Positions 5,981-13,735 of a stretch of 23,081 bases of DNA are shown here, in pieces; the stretch's first letter is position 1, and every line of letters begins with the position of its first letter. The notes below the pieces were generated by a model. The model was given only the letters and a program-made list of their open reading frames with translations, was not told the origin of the DNA and did no database searches. Origin of the DNA: a virus; IMG/VR virus record IMGVR_UViG_3300035698_003803, positions 1-23,081 of that record, one strand, 5' to 3'. A program made the translations under genes and the position numbers.

Positions 5981-8784
5981 CCGACTTTTTGATTGACGTA
6001 ATCGTAGACCCATCTAAGACCACAACGGGTCTAGACAAAGTCGACAGCCGTTTACGGAGAGTTGAAAAGTCCGGCCAACGCCTCCAAGGTACTTTGTCTC
6101 GTGCCTTGACACTAGTTGGGCTGACGGCTGTGGTGCGACAATTAGGTATCTTCGCCGACTCACTGACGAACGTCAAAAACCGTATACGACTTGTCACCAA
6201 GAACACGGTGCAGCTTAACGCTGTCACTCAAAAGCTATTCGATATATCGGCCCGAACCCGTACAGGTTTCGCGGCCACTGCTACAATATTCAGTCGTACT
6301 GCCTTGGCGGTAAAAGACTTGGGCTTGTCCCTACAGGAAACCTTAGATTTCACAGAAGCGTTAAACCAAGCCATCGTACTATCTGGGGTCAAGGCTCAAG
6401 AAGCGAACGCGGGCCTCATCCAATTATCCCAAGGTTTAGCAAGCGGCACCCTGCGTGGTGATGAACTGCGCTCCGTGCTAGAACAATTACCGAAAGTGGC
6501 CGACCTTATAGCAGGCGAGCTAGGTATACTCCGTGGCGAACTTAGGTTACTTGGTGAGCAGGGTAAGATAACTACTAAAGACATCATCAACGCGTTTACA
6601 GGCATAGCGGCCGCTGATTTAAAGAAAGCCTTCGGGGATTCTGTACCGACTATAAGCCAAGGCTTCAGCGTGCTAACCACTCGTATTATCCAGTACGTCG
6701 GTAAAGCCGACGAGGCGCGAAGCATAAGTGTAACTCTCGCTAGGGGCCTCATCACCCTGGCCGAAAACTTAGAAACAGTAGGCAAGTTTGCAATAGTTGC
6801 AGGAGCTGCCCTTGTAGGACCTTTTGCGAAAGCGGGGGTTCTGTTTGCCACAAGGGCAGTAACCGCATTAACAGCGGCCATAGCGGCCAATCCAATCGGG
6901 GCGATTATAGTAGTAGCCCTTGCTGCAGCAGCAGCTATCGACCAATTCGGGGACAGCATGTCTGTCACTGAGGATGGTTTGGTCTCACTTAAAGACGTTG
7001 CTCTGGCCACATGGAACTTTATTACTAACGCCGTACAGCCTTTAGTAGACACTATTACTCAAGGCTTTGCGATTGCTATTAACTTCATAACAAATGCTTT
7101 TGGCTCGTTGAACCTTACGTTTAGCGACGTGCTTGGCTTTGCCAAAACGTTTGTTAATAGATTCCTTGGCTTCTTCGTAGGGTTAGGGAAAGCGGTAACT
7201 TCGATATTTAATGACTTACGTGAAATATCCAGGGACGTACTGTTCGGCGACCTAACCGCAATTATAAGCAAGGTTTTCGTTTTTGTAGCGAAAGGGCTGA
7301 AGATTATACAAAAATTTGCAGGAAGCATCTTGTCTTCGCTTAAAGGTATATCCGGTGCGATAGGTAGCATCATCGGCGACGTAGACCCTAACGACAAGTC
7401 CTTTACAGGCACATTCGCCACTGTGGGTAAGAACGCCAAGGACGCCTTCCTTGAAGGTTTCAACACAGACTTCGTGGGTGGTATAGCGGCTCTAGTGGCC
7501 CCTGGCCTTAAGAAGATATCTGAAGACGCTAAGAAAATCAGCAACAAGAGAAACGCACCTGTAACTACCCCCGTCGTTGATGACGGCGTTAGCGACAAAG
7601 GTGTAGTGAAAGACGTACTGCCTTTCGCGCTTCAAGAGCAGATACGCTTGCTTGGCCTAGAAGCCAAAGCACTCAAACTGTCTAGCCGCGAGAGAGAAAT
7701 ACAGAACGAGCTTTTAGACCTAGAAGAGAAGCTACGTTCCTCTAACGTATCGCTGAACGATGACACTAGAGCCTTGCTTGAAACCGAGGTTAGAAGGCTT
7801 ACTGGGCTGCGTGAGCAGGCCGACGTAATGGACGCGCTAAACGGTCCACAGGATAAGCTGGAGTCAACCCAACAAGTCCTGAACGCGTTATACGCCGACG
7901 GGTCTATAAGCCTTGCTCAGTTTAACGAACAAATGTCCCAATTGGCTTTAACCCAATCTGAACTTAACATAGAACAGGGTCAAGGCTCATTCGTAGACGG
8001 CTTCCTCGTAGGGATAGAGAACATGTTAGAGTCGGTGCGTAACTTCGGTTCTGAGGCGGGGCAGACCTTTGCTTCTTTCTTCGAGGGGGCTACGACAGGC
8101 TTCGCAGATGCTACGGCTAACAGTATCGTGTTCGGGGACAGCCTTAGGGAGGGTCTCGGCAACGCCGCACGGAGCGCTGTAGCAGGTCTGTTATCAGGAC
8201 TAATTAAATTAGGGTTACAGTTCGTTCTAAACGCTACCTTAGGTAAGGCTTTAAGCTCAGGAATAACTGCTGCCTCGGCTATCGAAGCTAGCACTCTTGC
8301 TGCCGCATGGGCACCAGCAGCGGCCTTCGCGTCGCTCGCTACTGGTGGTGGGAATTCAGTACCAGCCCAACTAGGGATATCTTCTACGGTCGCGGTAGCC
8401 ACGGGCCTAGCCGCTACCCCGGGGTTTAAAGACGGGGGTTTAGTTTCCGGCCCTGGTGGCCCGACTTCAGACAGTATTAACGCCAGGCTTTCAGACGGGG
8501 AGTTTGTAGTTAACGCGAAGGCCGCAGCGAGGTTCAGACCTGAATTAGAATCTATGAACAGCAATTCGAGCAACGAAGCGTCTAGCACCCCGTCGTCAGG
8601 GTCTAGCAGCAACGGTGACGAAAGTCAAGGTAGCGGCTCAGGTGGTCAAAGCGTTCGTATTATCAACGTTTTAGACCCTAGCTTAGTGGGAGACTATCTA
8701 GATAGCACCCAAGGCGAGAAAGTGTTACTGAACACTATCGAACGTAACTCAGGTTCCATCAAACAACTTTTAGGAAACACATAA
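5977..8784 (+). CDS. Tail tape measure protein
   Basis: This 935-residue protein fixes tail length and is ejected with the DNA. The N-terminal 220 residues match the tape measure N-terminal domain (TIGR02675 type): QTLDFTEALNQAIVLSG-like text with SQGLASGTLRGDELRSVLEQLPKVAD and the KDIINAF motif. A hydrophobic region follows at about 265-320 (AAIAANPIGAIIVVALAAAA), then long helical and coiled-coil segments (residues 545-670). The C-terminal part carries the typical GGLVSGPGGPTSDSINARLSDGEFVVNA motif, written here in two overlapping pieces, GGLVSGPGGPTSDS and ARLSDGEFVVNA. The start overlaps the chaperone stop (ATGA) and the stop overlaps the next ATG by one base. No lysozyme or peptidase motif was found inside it. 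Confidence 0.93.
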   Translation: MTDFLIDVIVDPSKTTTGLDKVDSRLRRVEKSGQRLQGTLSRALTLVGLTAVVRQLGIFADSLTNVKNRIRLVTKNTVQLNAVTQKLFDISARTRTGFAATATIFSRTALAVKDLGLSLQETLDFTEALNQAIVLSGVKAQEANAGLIQLSQGLASGTLRGDELRSVLEQLPKVADLIAGELGILRGELRLLGEQGKITTKDIINAFTGIAAADLKKAFGDSVPTISQGFSVLTTRIIQYVGKADEARSISVTLARGLITLAENLETVGKFAIVAGAALVGPFAKAGVLFATRAVTALTAAIAANPIGAIIVVALAAAAAIDQFGDSMSVTEDGLVSLKDVALATWNFITNAVQPLVDTITQGFAIAINFITNAFGSLNLTFSDVLGFAKTFVNRFLGFFVGLGKAVTSIFNDLREISRDVLFGDLTAIISKVFVFVAKGLKIIQKFAGSILSSLKGISGAIGSIIGDVDPNDKSFTGTFATVGKNAKDAFLEGFNTDFVGGIAALVAPGLKKISEDAKKISNKRNAPVTTPVVDDGVSDKGVVKDVLPFALQEQIRLLGLEAKALKLSSREREIQNELLDLEEKLRSSNVSLNDDTRALLETEVRRLTGLREQADVMDALNGPQDKLESTQQVLNALYADGSISLAQFNEQMSQLALTQSELNIEQGQGSFVDGFLVGIENMLESVRNFGSEAGQTFASFFEGATTGFADATANSIVFGDSLREGLGNAARSAVAGLLSGLIKLGLQFVLNATLGKALSSGITAASAIEASTLAAAWAPAAAFASLATGGGNSVPAQLGISSTVAVATGLAATPGFKDGGLVSGPGGPTSDSINARLSDGEFVVNAKAAARFRPELESMNSNSSNEASSTPSSGSSSNGDESQGSGSGGQSVRIINVLDPSLVGDYLDSTQGEKVLLNTIERNSGSIKQLLGNT

Positions 8785-9773
8785 TGTCTTACCAACCTTC
8801 AGCCACAAACGGTGGCTCAGTAGCGGATGCAACCGATAGCTTCGATATGATGGACAAATTGATTGACTTTATCGATGGCACCACAGCGGGTACACCCGCC
8901 TTGCCCTCAGGTGAAAGGTGGACCGTACTTAAAGACGACAGCGTTTCTGTAGCGGACGAGCGGTTTGTCTATCTCAAAGGGCCAGGGTTGTCGGCCTCTG
9001 ACAACATACATGTTAACGTGCGTATTTACTCGGACCTTGCCGCCAACCTCCACAATTGGGAGATTAGAGGGGCCACAGGTTTCAGCTCTGTTGCCGACTT
9101 CGAAAATCAACCGGGTGGCAGCACGGTAGAGTCATACTTCACACTGAGCAACACCACTACACCTTTCTGGTTTGTGGTAAGCGGCCGGAGGATTATTATC
9201 GCAGCGCAAACCTCCGGGAGTGTTTCATACGCATGTTACCTCGGGTGGTATCTACCTTACGCAACGCCTTCGCAGTTCCCCTACCCTATGTACAACGGCG
9301 GGAGTGCGCACTCAGCCTCAGTAGGGTACTTAAACACTACTTACGCCGTTGGCAACTTTTACGATGGTACAAGGGGTCTAACCTCCGGCGCTCCTAGCTC
9401 AGGACAACTGCGGGACGTTAACGGGGTGTGGTTGCCGTGGGGTACGCACTCGATTTCTACGTCCGCGTCACGCCCTACCTCAGGTGAATCAGGTAGGTCT
9501 CGAATATCCCCTAATGACAGTAACTCGACCTCGTTCCCCGACTTCGGTATTATAGAAAACTTAGACGGTTCGTTCGTTCTTATGCCTTTTGTGTTATACT
9601 CGGAGGAAGGGAACGGCAACGTATACGGGGAGTTAGACGGGATATTCTACTCGCCTTTGGGCCAAATTGGGAAGAAATTCCCTGACACTATAACCCAAGG
9701 CGGTGACACTTACTTAGTGCTGAACAACGCCTACAGAACTTCAGAAGCCAACGCGGCTTTACTACTTAAATAG
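8784..9773 (+). CDS. Tail tip / minor tail protein, unknown family (first of two similar-sized)
   Basis: This 329-residue protein directly follows the tape measure, with a one-base overlap. It starts with a helix (FDMMDKLIDFIDGTTAG) and a GERWTVLKDD segment, then a long beta-rich body with many Gly, Ser, Asn and aromatic residues. The C-terminal part has FGIIENLDGSFVLMPFVLYS and DGIFYSPLGQIGKKF. This text resembles virion proteins of YuA-like and other marine siphoviruses in which two such genes stand between the tape measure and the distal tail gene. No enzymatic motif is visible. The role is probably structural, at the tail tip or as a decoration. That is inferred from position. Confidence 0.7.
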   Translation: MSYQPSATNGGSVADATDSFDMMDKLIDFIDGTTAGTPALPSGERWTVLKDDSVSVADERFVYLKGPGLSASDNIHVNVRIYSDLAANLHNWEIRGATGFSSVADFENQPGGSTVESYFTLSNTTTPFWFVVSGRRIIIAAQTSGSVSYACYLGWYLPYATPSQFPYPMYNGGSAHSASVGYLNTTYAVGNFYDGTRGLTSGAPSSGQLRDVNGVWLPWGTHSISTSASRPTSGESGRSRISPNDSNSTSFPDFGIIENLDGSFVLMPFVLYSEEGNGNVYGELDGIFYSPLGQIGKKFPDTITQGGDTYLVLNNAYRTSEANAALLLK

Positions 9774-9784
9774 GGGAGCCACCT

Positions 9785-10807
9785 ATGGCCTTTACCACTC
9801 AAGCGGGCGTTGCTAGCGCGGACGCCTTCATAGTAGCACTTGTCGCCTTTGCCGTAGCAAACGCAGGCTATGCCGACCACGGCACTGATACAGGGGGGAC
9901 CGAGACTTTATACCGCATTTCAAAAACGGTGGACGGTGTGCAAACATGGTACGGTTTAAGAGAACAGAACTCGTCCGAGGCTAACTACTCTGACAGCCGG
10001 GTGCAATCGCGCATGATGTTAGAGCTACCTACTGACGCAAACTTCGAGACTTTAGACAGGGGGCAAAGGTTTCCATCCCTCATGGGGTTTTACGATATCG
10101 CGCCTTCATGGGTAGGGTATTCTTTTTTTACTGACGGGGTCTCTGTCTTTGCGGTTCTTGAGCTAACTTCAGGGGTGTTTGCGCACATGGCGTTTGGCAA
10201 TATAACCAAGGCGGGGTCATGGGTTGGGGGGGCGTACCTAACTAGTAACAACTACCAGGCGTCAGGAACGACGTGGAGAGACCTCCTAGACGGTTCCCAC
10301 AACTCAAGTACGCAGCTTCTCGGGGCGCGAGTTAACCTTTCACTAGCAGCTAGAGCGGGAGGGGGTTATGTTCGAGTTAATATTGGTGGTAACGATAATA
10401 GTGACTTTACTAGGTTCGGCGGGAAAGACCACGCTACCGACGGTTCGTTAGTGGGGGTTTCGGGCACTATGTCTCCCAACTACACGGGTACGCGCTACAG
10501 TGGTAATGTTAACCAAGCCTTGACGGACATGAACAGAGAAATTCTCGAAGCCTCCCCCTCAGAAACAACTTTCATCTCCCCTTTGCTGCCTATTAACATT
10601 TTTCGTCAAAAGAGCACGTCGGACTACACACACTACGTACCCCTGGGGCACGTGCCTAACATTGCTTGCATAAACTTGACACTATTATCTGACAAAGACT
10701 TGGTCAACACTGATTGGCGTGTGTTCCCTTTAGCGTCTCAGGTAGACGATGACCAAGTGGCAACTTTCTCTTCATACTACGGCGTAGCCTACAAAGAGAT
10801 ACCATAA
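9785..10807 (+). CDS. Tail tip / minor tail protein, unknown family (second of two similar-sized)
   Basis: This 340-residue protein has the same overall plan as its neighbour: a short N-terminal helix (DAFIVALVAFAVANAGY), a segment with YRISKTVDGVQTWYGLRE, a beta-rich body, and a C-terminal part that names a display-like surface (SPLLPINIFRQKS, YVPLGHVPNIACINLTLLS). The C-terminal half resembles phage virion proteins with a 'tail/structural' label. Whether it shares ancestry with the preceding protein cannot be shown by eye. Its stop overlaps the next ATG (TAATG). A GGGGAG ribosome site lies before the start. Confidence 0.68.
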   Translation: MAFTTQAGVASADAFIVALVAFAVANAGYADHGTDTGGTETLYRISKTVDGVQTWYGLREQNSSEANYSDSRVQSRMMLELPTDANFETLDRGQRFPSLMGFYDIAPSWVGYSFFTDGVSVFAVLELTSGVFAHMAFGNITKAGSWVGGAYLTSNNYQASGTTWRDLLDGSHNSSTQLLGARVNLSLAARAGGGYVRVNIGGNDNSDFTRFGGKDHATDGSLVGVSGTMSPNYTGTRYSGNVNQALTDMNREILEASPSETTFISPLLPINIFRQKSTSDYTHYVPLGHVPNIACINLTLLSDKDLVNTDWRVFPLASQVDDDQVATFSSYYGVAYKEIP

Positions 10808-12477
10808 TGGCTACTTTCGCCGGACACCACCTTGACGGCTCTTTGGGTGAAGCGATAACCCCTGACACGGTTAAACGCCAGTCAGCTATTTACGACAATA
10901 CCCCCGTGCCTCCTACAGCCGTTACGGCGGTGGGTAGCACTGCAACCGTGTTCGGCCCACGGACGGACCAAGGGTTCCAATCCTTCCCCGCTAGCCACAC
11001 AGGGCATTACTTGCCTGGTTATAAAGAATTGTTTTACAATCGGATACTGTTCACGCCTAACCCGTTGGTAGCGGGGAATTTGTTGGCTGACAAAGAGTTG
11101 ACGCTTGGAGTGTTTAACGCTTACCTAGCCCCGTCTACCCTAGGCAGTATTACTTCAGCAAACGTGGACGGGATAACGCTAACAGGCCCTTCGACCCCCA
11201 CAACGTTCGGGGCGCTTCAAGAAATACCTTACACTGTAGCCGTTGCTATCAGTGGTGGACCCCCTACGATAGCGGGGCTATATACCTTCAATTTCACTGA
11301 CCCCGTGCTAACCACAGGGGTACCTGTTGAAGGCAAACGCATTTTAGCGTTACCGTATTTGTTCCAAGCGGGGCTGTTAGAGACACTTAAGTGGAAGACT
11401 AAGGTTATCACCTCTAATGACGGCTCAGAGCAACGCATGCGGCTTAGGGGAGCACCTAGGCAGGAGTTTTCGTTTAACATAGCTGTGCCCCGTGGTGACT
11501 TGACCTATTTAGACTCGCTACTTTACGCTTGGAGGGGCAACAACTTCGGTATCCCAGTCTCGTCTGAGTGCCGTGGCCTGTCAGCACCTACCTCCGCGAG
11601 CAGCGCGGTAATTACTGTTGACACCGGATACGGGGACTTTAGGGTCGGCGGGTTAGCCATGGTCTACAATAACGAGAGGGACTTCGAACTAGTCACAATA
11701 GAGAGTTTGACAACCTCGTCTATAACTGCTACAGCTAACATTAGCAAGGTGTACCCTTCGCTTACATTAGTGATGCCTGTTGTGGTTGCACGGCTTTTAT
11801 CTACACCTTCAAGGGCTACGACAGGGTACAACCTGCGCTTGTCTGCAGACTTTGGGGTCGTCGAGAACATCTCGTTAGCCACGTCGCCTTCTAGCCTACA
11901 GTACAAAGGTATTGACGTGTACGTTGACGAGCAGTTGACTTTAGGTAGGTTTGTAACTGATAAATACGAGCAGCGTGTTGACGTGGTAGATTACGAGACA
12001 GGGCTTGTCGACGTTTTTACGCCGTGGGCTAAAACTAAGATACAAAGAACCTTTGGTCTCCAATTAGACAGCTTAGAAGATGCGTGGTCACAACGACTGT
12101 GGTTGCACCGCCGTGCAGGCAAGTTGCGCCCTTTCTGGATGCCCACCATGGAAAGCAACTTTACGCTGCTGTCTACAGGTGCGTTGGTTCTTGACCTTAT
12201 TGTAGTCGACGAAGGCCAACAGTTCTTAATGACGGGGCGAGACGATATCGCTATTAAGACGACATCAGGGTGGCTCTTCCGTGAGATACTGACAGTAACG
12301 AAATCGGGGGATAACATAGTTTTAGGGGTTGACACTGACGTCGCTGTTTTAGCAGAGGAGGTATTGCTGATATCATTCCTAGGGAGGAAACGCCTGTCAA
12401 GCGATAACCTAGAAATAAATTGGCAGGGGAACAACACCGCGAACACTGTTGTCCCTGTGATAGAGATTAACAACTAA
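10807..12477 (+). CDS. Distal-tail-like minor tail protein
   Basis: This 556-residue protein sits just before the DUF2163-type hub gene, the place of the distal tail protein (DUF2460-type) in the gene transfer agent and related tails. A central stretch, ETLKWKTKVITSNDGSEQRM followed by LRGAPRQEFSFNIAV, is typical of these proteins: a 'W-T-D-V ... DG-EQR-R-R ... PR' pattern seen in phage minor tail proteins. A second such block lies near residues 410-470 (FGLQLDSLEDAWSQRLWLHRRAGKLRPFWMPT). It would form the ring that links tube to tip. There is no catalytic motif. The assignment is by motif resemblance and order. Confidence 0.65.
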   Translation: MATFAGHHLDGSLGEAITPDTVKRQSAIYDNTPVPPTAVTAVGSTATVFGPRTDQGFQSFPASHTGHYLPGYKELFYNRILFTPNPLVAGNLLADKELTLGVFNAYLAPSTLGSITSANVDGITLTGPSTPTTFGALQEIPYTVAVAISGGPPTIAGLYTFNFTDPVLTTGVPVEGKRILALPYLFQAGLLETLKWKTKVITSNDGSEQRMRLRGAPRQEFSFNIAVPRGDLTYLDSLLYAWRGNNFGIPVSSECRGLSAPTSASSAVITVDTGYGDFRVGGLAMVYNNERDFELVTIESLTTSSITATANISKVYPSLTLVMPVVVARLLSTPSRATTGYNLRLSADFGVVENISLATSPSSLQYKGIDVYVDEQLTLGRFVTDKYEQRVDVVDYETGLVDVFTPWAKTKIQRTFGLQLDSLEDAWSQRLWLHRRAGKLRPFWMPTMESNFTLLSTGALVLDLIVVDEGQQFLMTGRDDIAIKTTSGWLFREILTVTKSGDNIVLGVDTDVAVLAEEVLLISFLGRKRLSSDNLEINWQGNNTANTVVPVIEINN

Positions 12478-12487
12478 GGAGGCAGGC

Positions 12488-13315
12488 ATGTCTTTTAATA
12501 CAATCGAGATATCGGAGTACTTCCAACCTATCGAGCTTTTCGCTTTTACTAGGGGGCTTAGCGGATGGTACTTCACTTCGTCTGACGAAGATGTGAGTTT
12601 CGGAGGTAAGACGTACCTTGCTTCACCTATGAAGCGGAACCAAATTGAGTCTACTCAAGACATAGGTAAGACCACCTTGAAGGTTAGCACTAGCTTACGT
12701 AACCCTTTCGTTACCCAGTACCTATCCTCCCCCCCCACGGGAATCGTGGAGCTAGTAATAAGCCGCATCCATGCCTCAGACGCGGACCCTGCCGTAACTT
12801 TTAAAGGGCGGGTCATCAACATAGAGTTCAAAGAATCGGGGGTCACCATAATTTGCAAGTCCGTTCAAAGCTCTTTGCGTAGGCCAGGCTTGCGCAGGCT
12901 GTACCAAACTACTTGCCCTCATGTACTTTATGGAGCGCAGTGCCGCGCTACACGTGCAAGCTTCCTTGTTTCAGCAACCTTGTCAGCCGTTTCGGGTCTA
13001 GACATAACCAGTACTGCGTTTGCAGTTAGCATTAACGCCGCTTTCGACGCTTCATGGTTCTCAGGAGGTTACGTTGAGTTCACGCAAAACGGCGTGCTTT
13101 CTACGCGGTTTATAACTAATCACGATAACGCGACAGGTGTCTTGACGTTGAACCTACCGTTGCAAGGTGCGGCTGTAGGTAGTATAGTTACAGCTTTCCC
13201 CGGTTGTGACCACGCCAACGCGACTTGTTCAGGTAAGTTTGCTAACATAGAGAACTACGGGGGTTTCCCTTTTATACCCGAAAAGAACCCTATGGATGGG
13301 ACTTCAGTTTTTTAG
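12488..13315 (+). CDS. DUF2163 / BR0599-type tail hub protein with four-cysteine cluster
   Basis: This 275-residue protein matches the DUF2163 / BR0599 family, which includes the gene transfer agent hub gp13 and is related to lambda gpL. The N-terminal part is a hub-like beta domain (FAFTRGLSGWYFTSSDEDV). The C-terminal part carries Cys143, Cys152, Cys240 and Cys247, in YQTTCPHVLYGAQCRA and GCDHANATCSGKFANIENYG, then the family end GGFPFIPEKNPM. In lambda gpL and gene transfer agent gp13 four such cysteines bind an iron-sulfur cluster, so one is expected here. A strong AAGGAGG site overlaps the end of the previous gene. It contributes to the baseplate ring between the distal tail and the tip protein. 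Confidence 0.85.
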   Translation: MSFNTIEISEYFQPIELFAFTRGLSGWYFTSSDEDVSFGGKTYLASPMKRNQIESTQDIGKTTLKVSTSLRNPFVTQYLSSPPTGIVELVISRIHASDADPAVTFKGRVINIEFKESGVTIICKSVQSSLRRPGLRRLYQTTCPHVLYGAQCRATRASFLVSATLSAVSGLDITSTAFAVSINAAFDASWFSGGYVEFTQNGVLSTRFITNHDNATGVLTLNLPLQGAAVGSIVTAFPGCDHANATCSGKFANIENYGGFPFIPEKNPMDGTSVF

Positions 13316-13328
13316 GAGTGTTCAGATA

Positions 13329-13550
13329 ATGAGTTATATACTTTATGCAGTAATCGTAGTTGTTATCGCTTTTGCGTTACAACCTAAAGTGCCTGGGCAA
13401 AAACCCCCTGAACTTAGCGAGATAAACGTCCCTACCGCAAAGCAAGGCAAACCTATCCCTAAAGTCTTCGGGAGAAGGATAGTGCAAAGCCCTAACATTG
13501 TCTGGTATGGGGACTTAAGTTACAACAAAGTTCGCAGTAAGGGTAAGTAA
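13329..13550 (+). CDS. Small membrane-anchored tail-tip protein
   Basis: The product is 73 residues. The upstream ATG at 13296 overlaps the previous gene and has no ribosome site, so I choose ATG 13329, which has AGGAG at 13314-13318. It begins with a hydrophobic segment (YILYAVIVVVIAFAL), followed by a proline-rich linker (PKVPGQKPPELSEINVPTAKQ) and a motif common at the front of large phage tip proteins, KPIPKVFGRRIVQSPNIVWYGDL. It ends in VRSKGK. In related phages this sequence is found either as a separate short protein or fused to the next large tip protein. Here a 61-residue gene separates the two. It stops with TAATG, coupling to the next gene. Confidence 0.75.
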   Translation: MSYILYAVIVVVIAFALQPKVPGQKPPELSEINVPTAKQGKPIPKVFGRRIVQSPNIVWYGDLSYNKVRSKGK

Positions 13551-13735
13551 TGAAAGCAACGGTTATGGACGGCAGGGCTTGCGGCTACTGCATTAAAGGG
13601 CAACGGCTGTTCTTTAAAAAACACAACATCGACTTCGTGGACTTCATGAAGAATGGGATTGAACTTTCTGTTTTAGAAGCCTTAAACGACTCAATGGCTG
13701 ACAAAGTGGTGGAGGTGGCTCGTGGGCGGAAGTAG
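13550..13735 (+). CDS. Glutaredoxin-like protein inside the tail-tip operon
   Basis: This 61-residue protein begins MKATVMDGRACGYCIKGQRL: a strand, then a CGYC redox motif (Cys11, Cys14) at the start of a helix, the layout of glutaredoxin/NrdH. A second strand (NIDFVDFM) follows. It is shorter than usual (70-85) and lacks the cis-proline TVPxxFI segment and the GG motif, so it is a truncated or simplified glutaredoxin and its activity is uncertain. Its start overlaps the previous stop and its end overlaps the start of the large tip gene by 14 bases, so it is an integral member of the operon. A role in thiol or iron-sulfur handling for the neighbouring four-cysteine hub protein is only an inference. 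Confidence 0.65.
   Translation: MKATVMDGRACGYCIKGQRLFFKKHNIDFVDFMKNGIELSVLEALNDSMADKVVEVARGRK

Noticed and set aside
6396-7598. Long - strand frames opposite the tape measure and tail genes
   Set aside because: They are Ser/Ala/Thr/Pro-rich mirror frames of strong + strand genes, without ribosome sites or recognisable domains.
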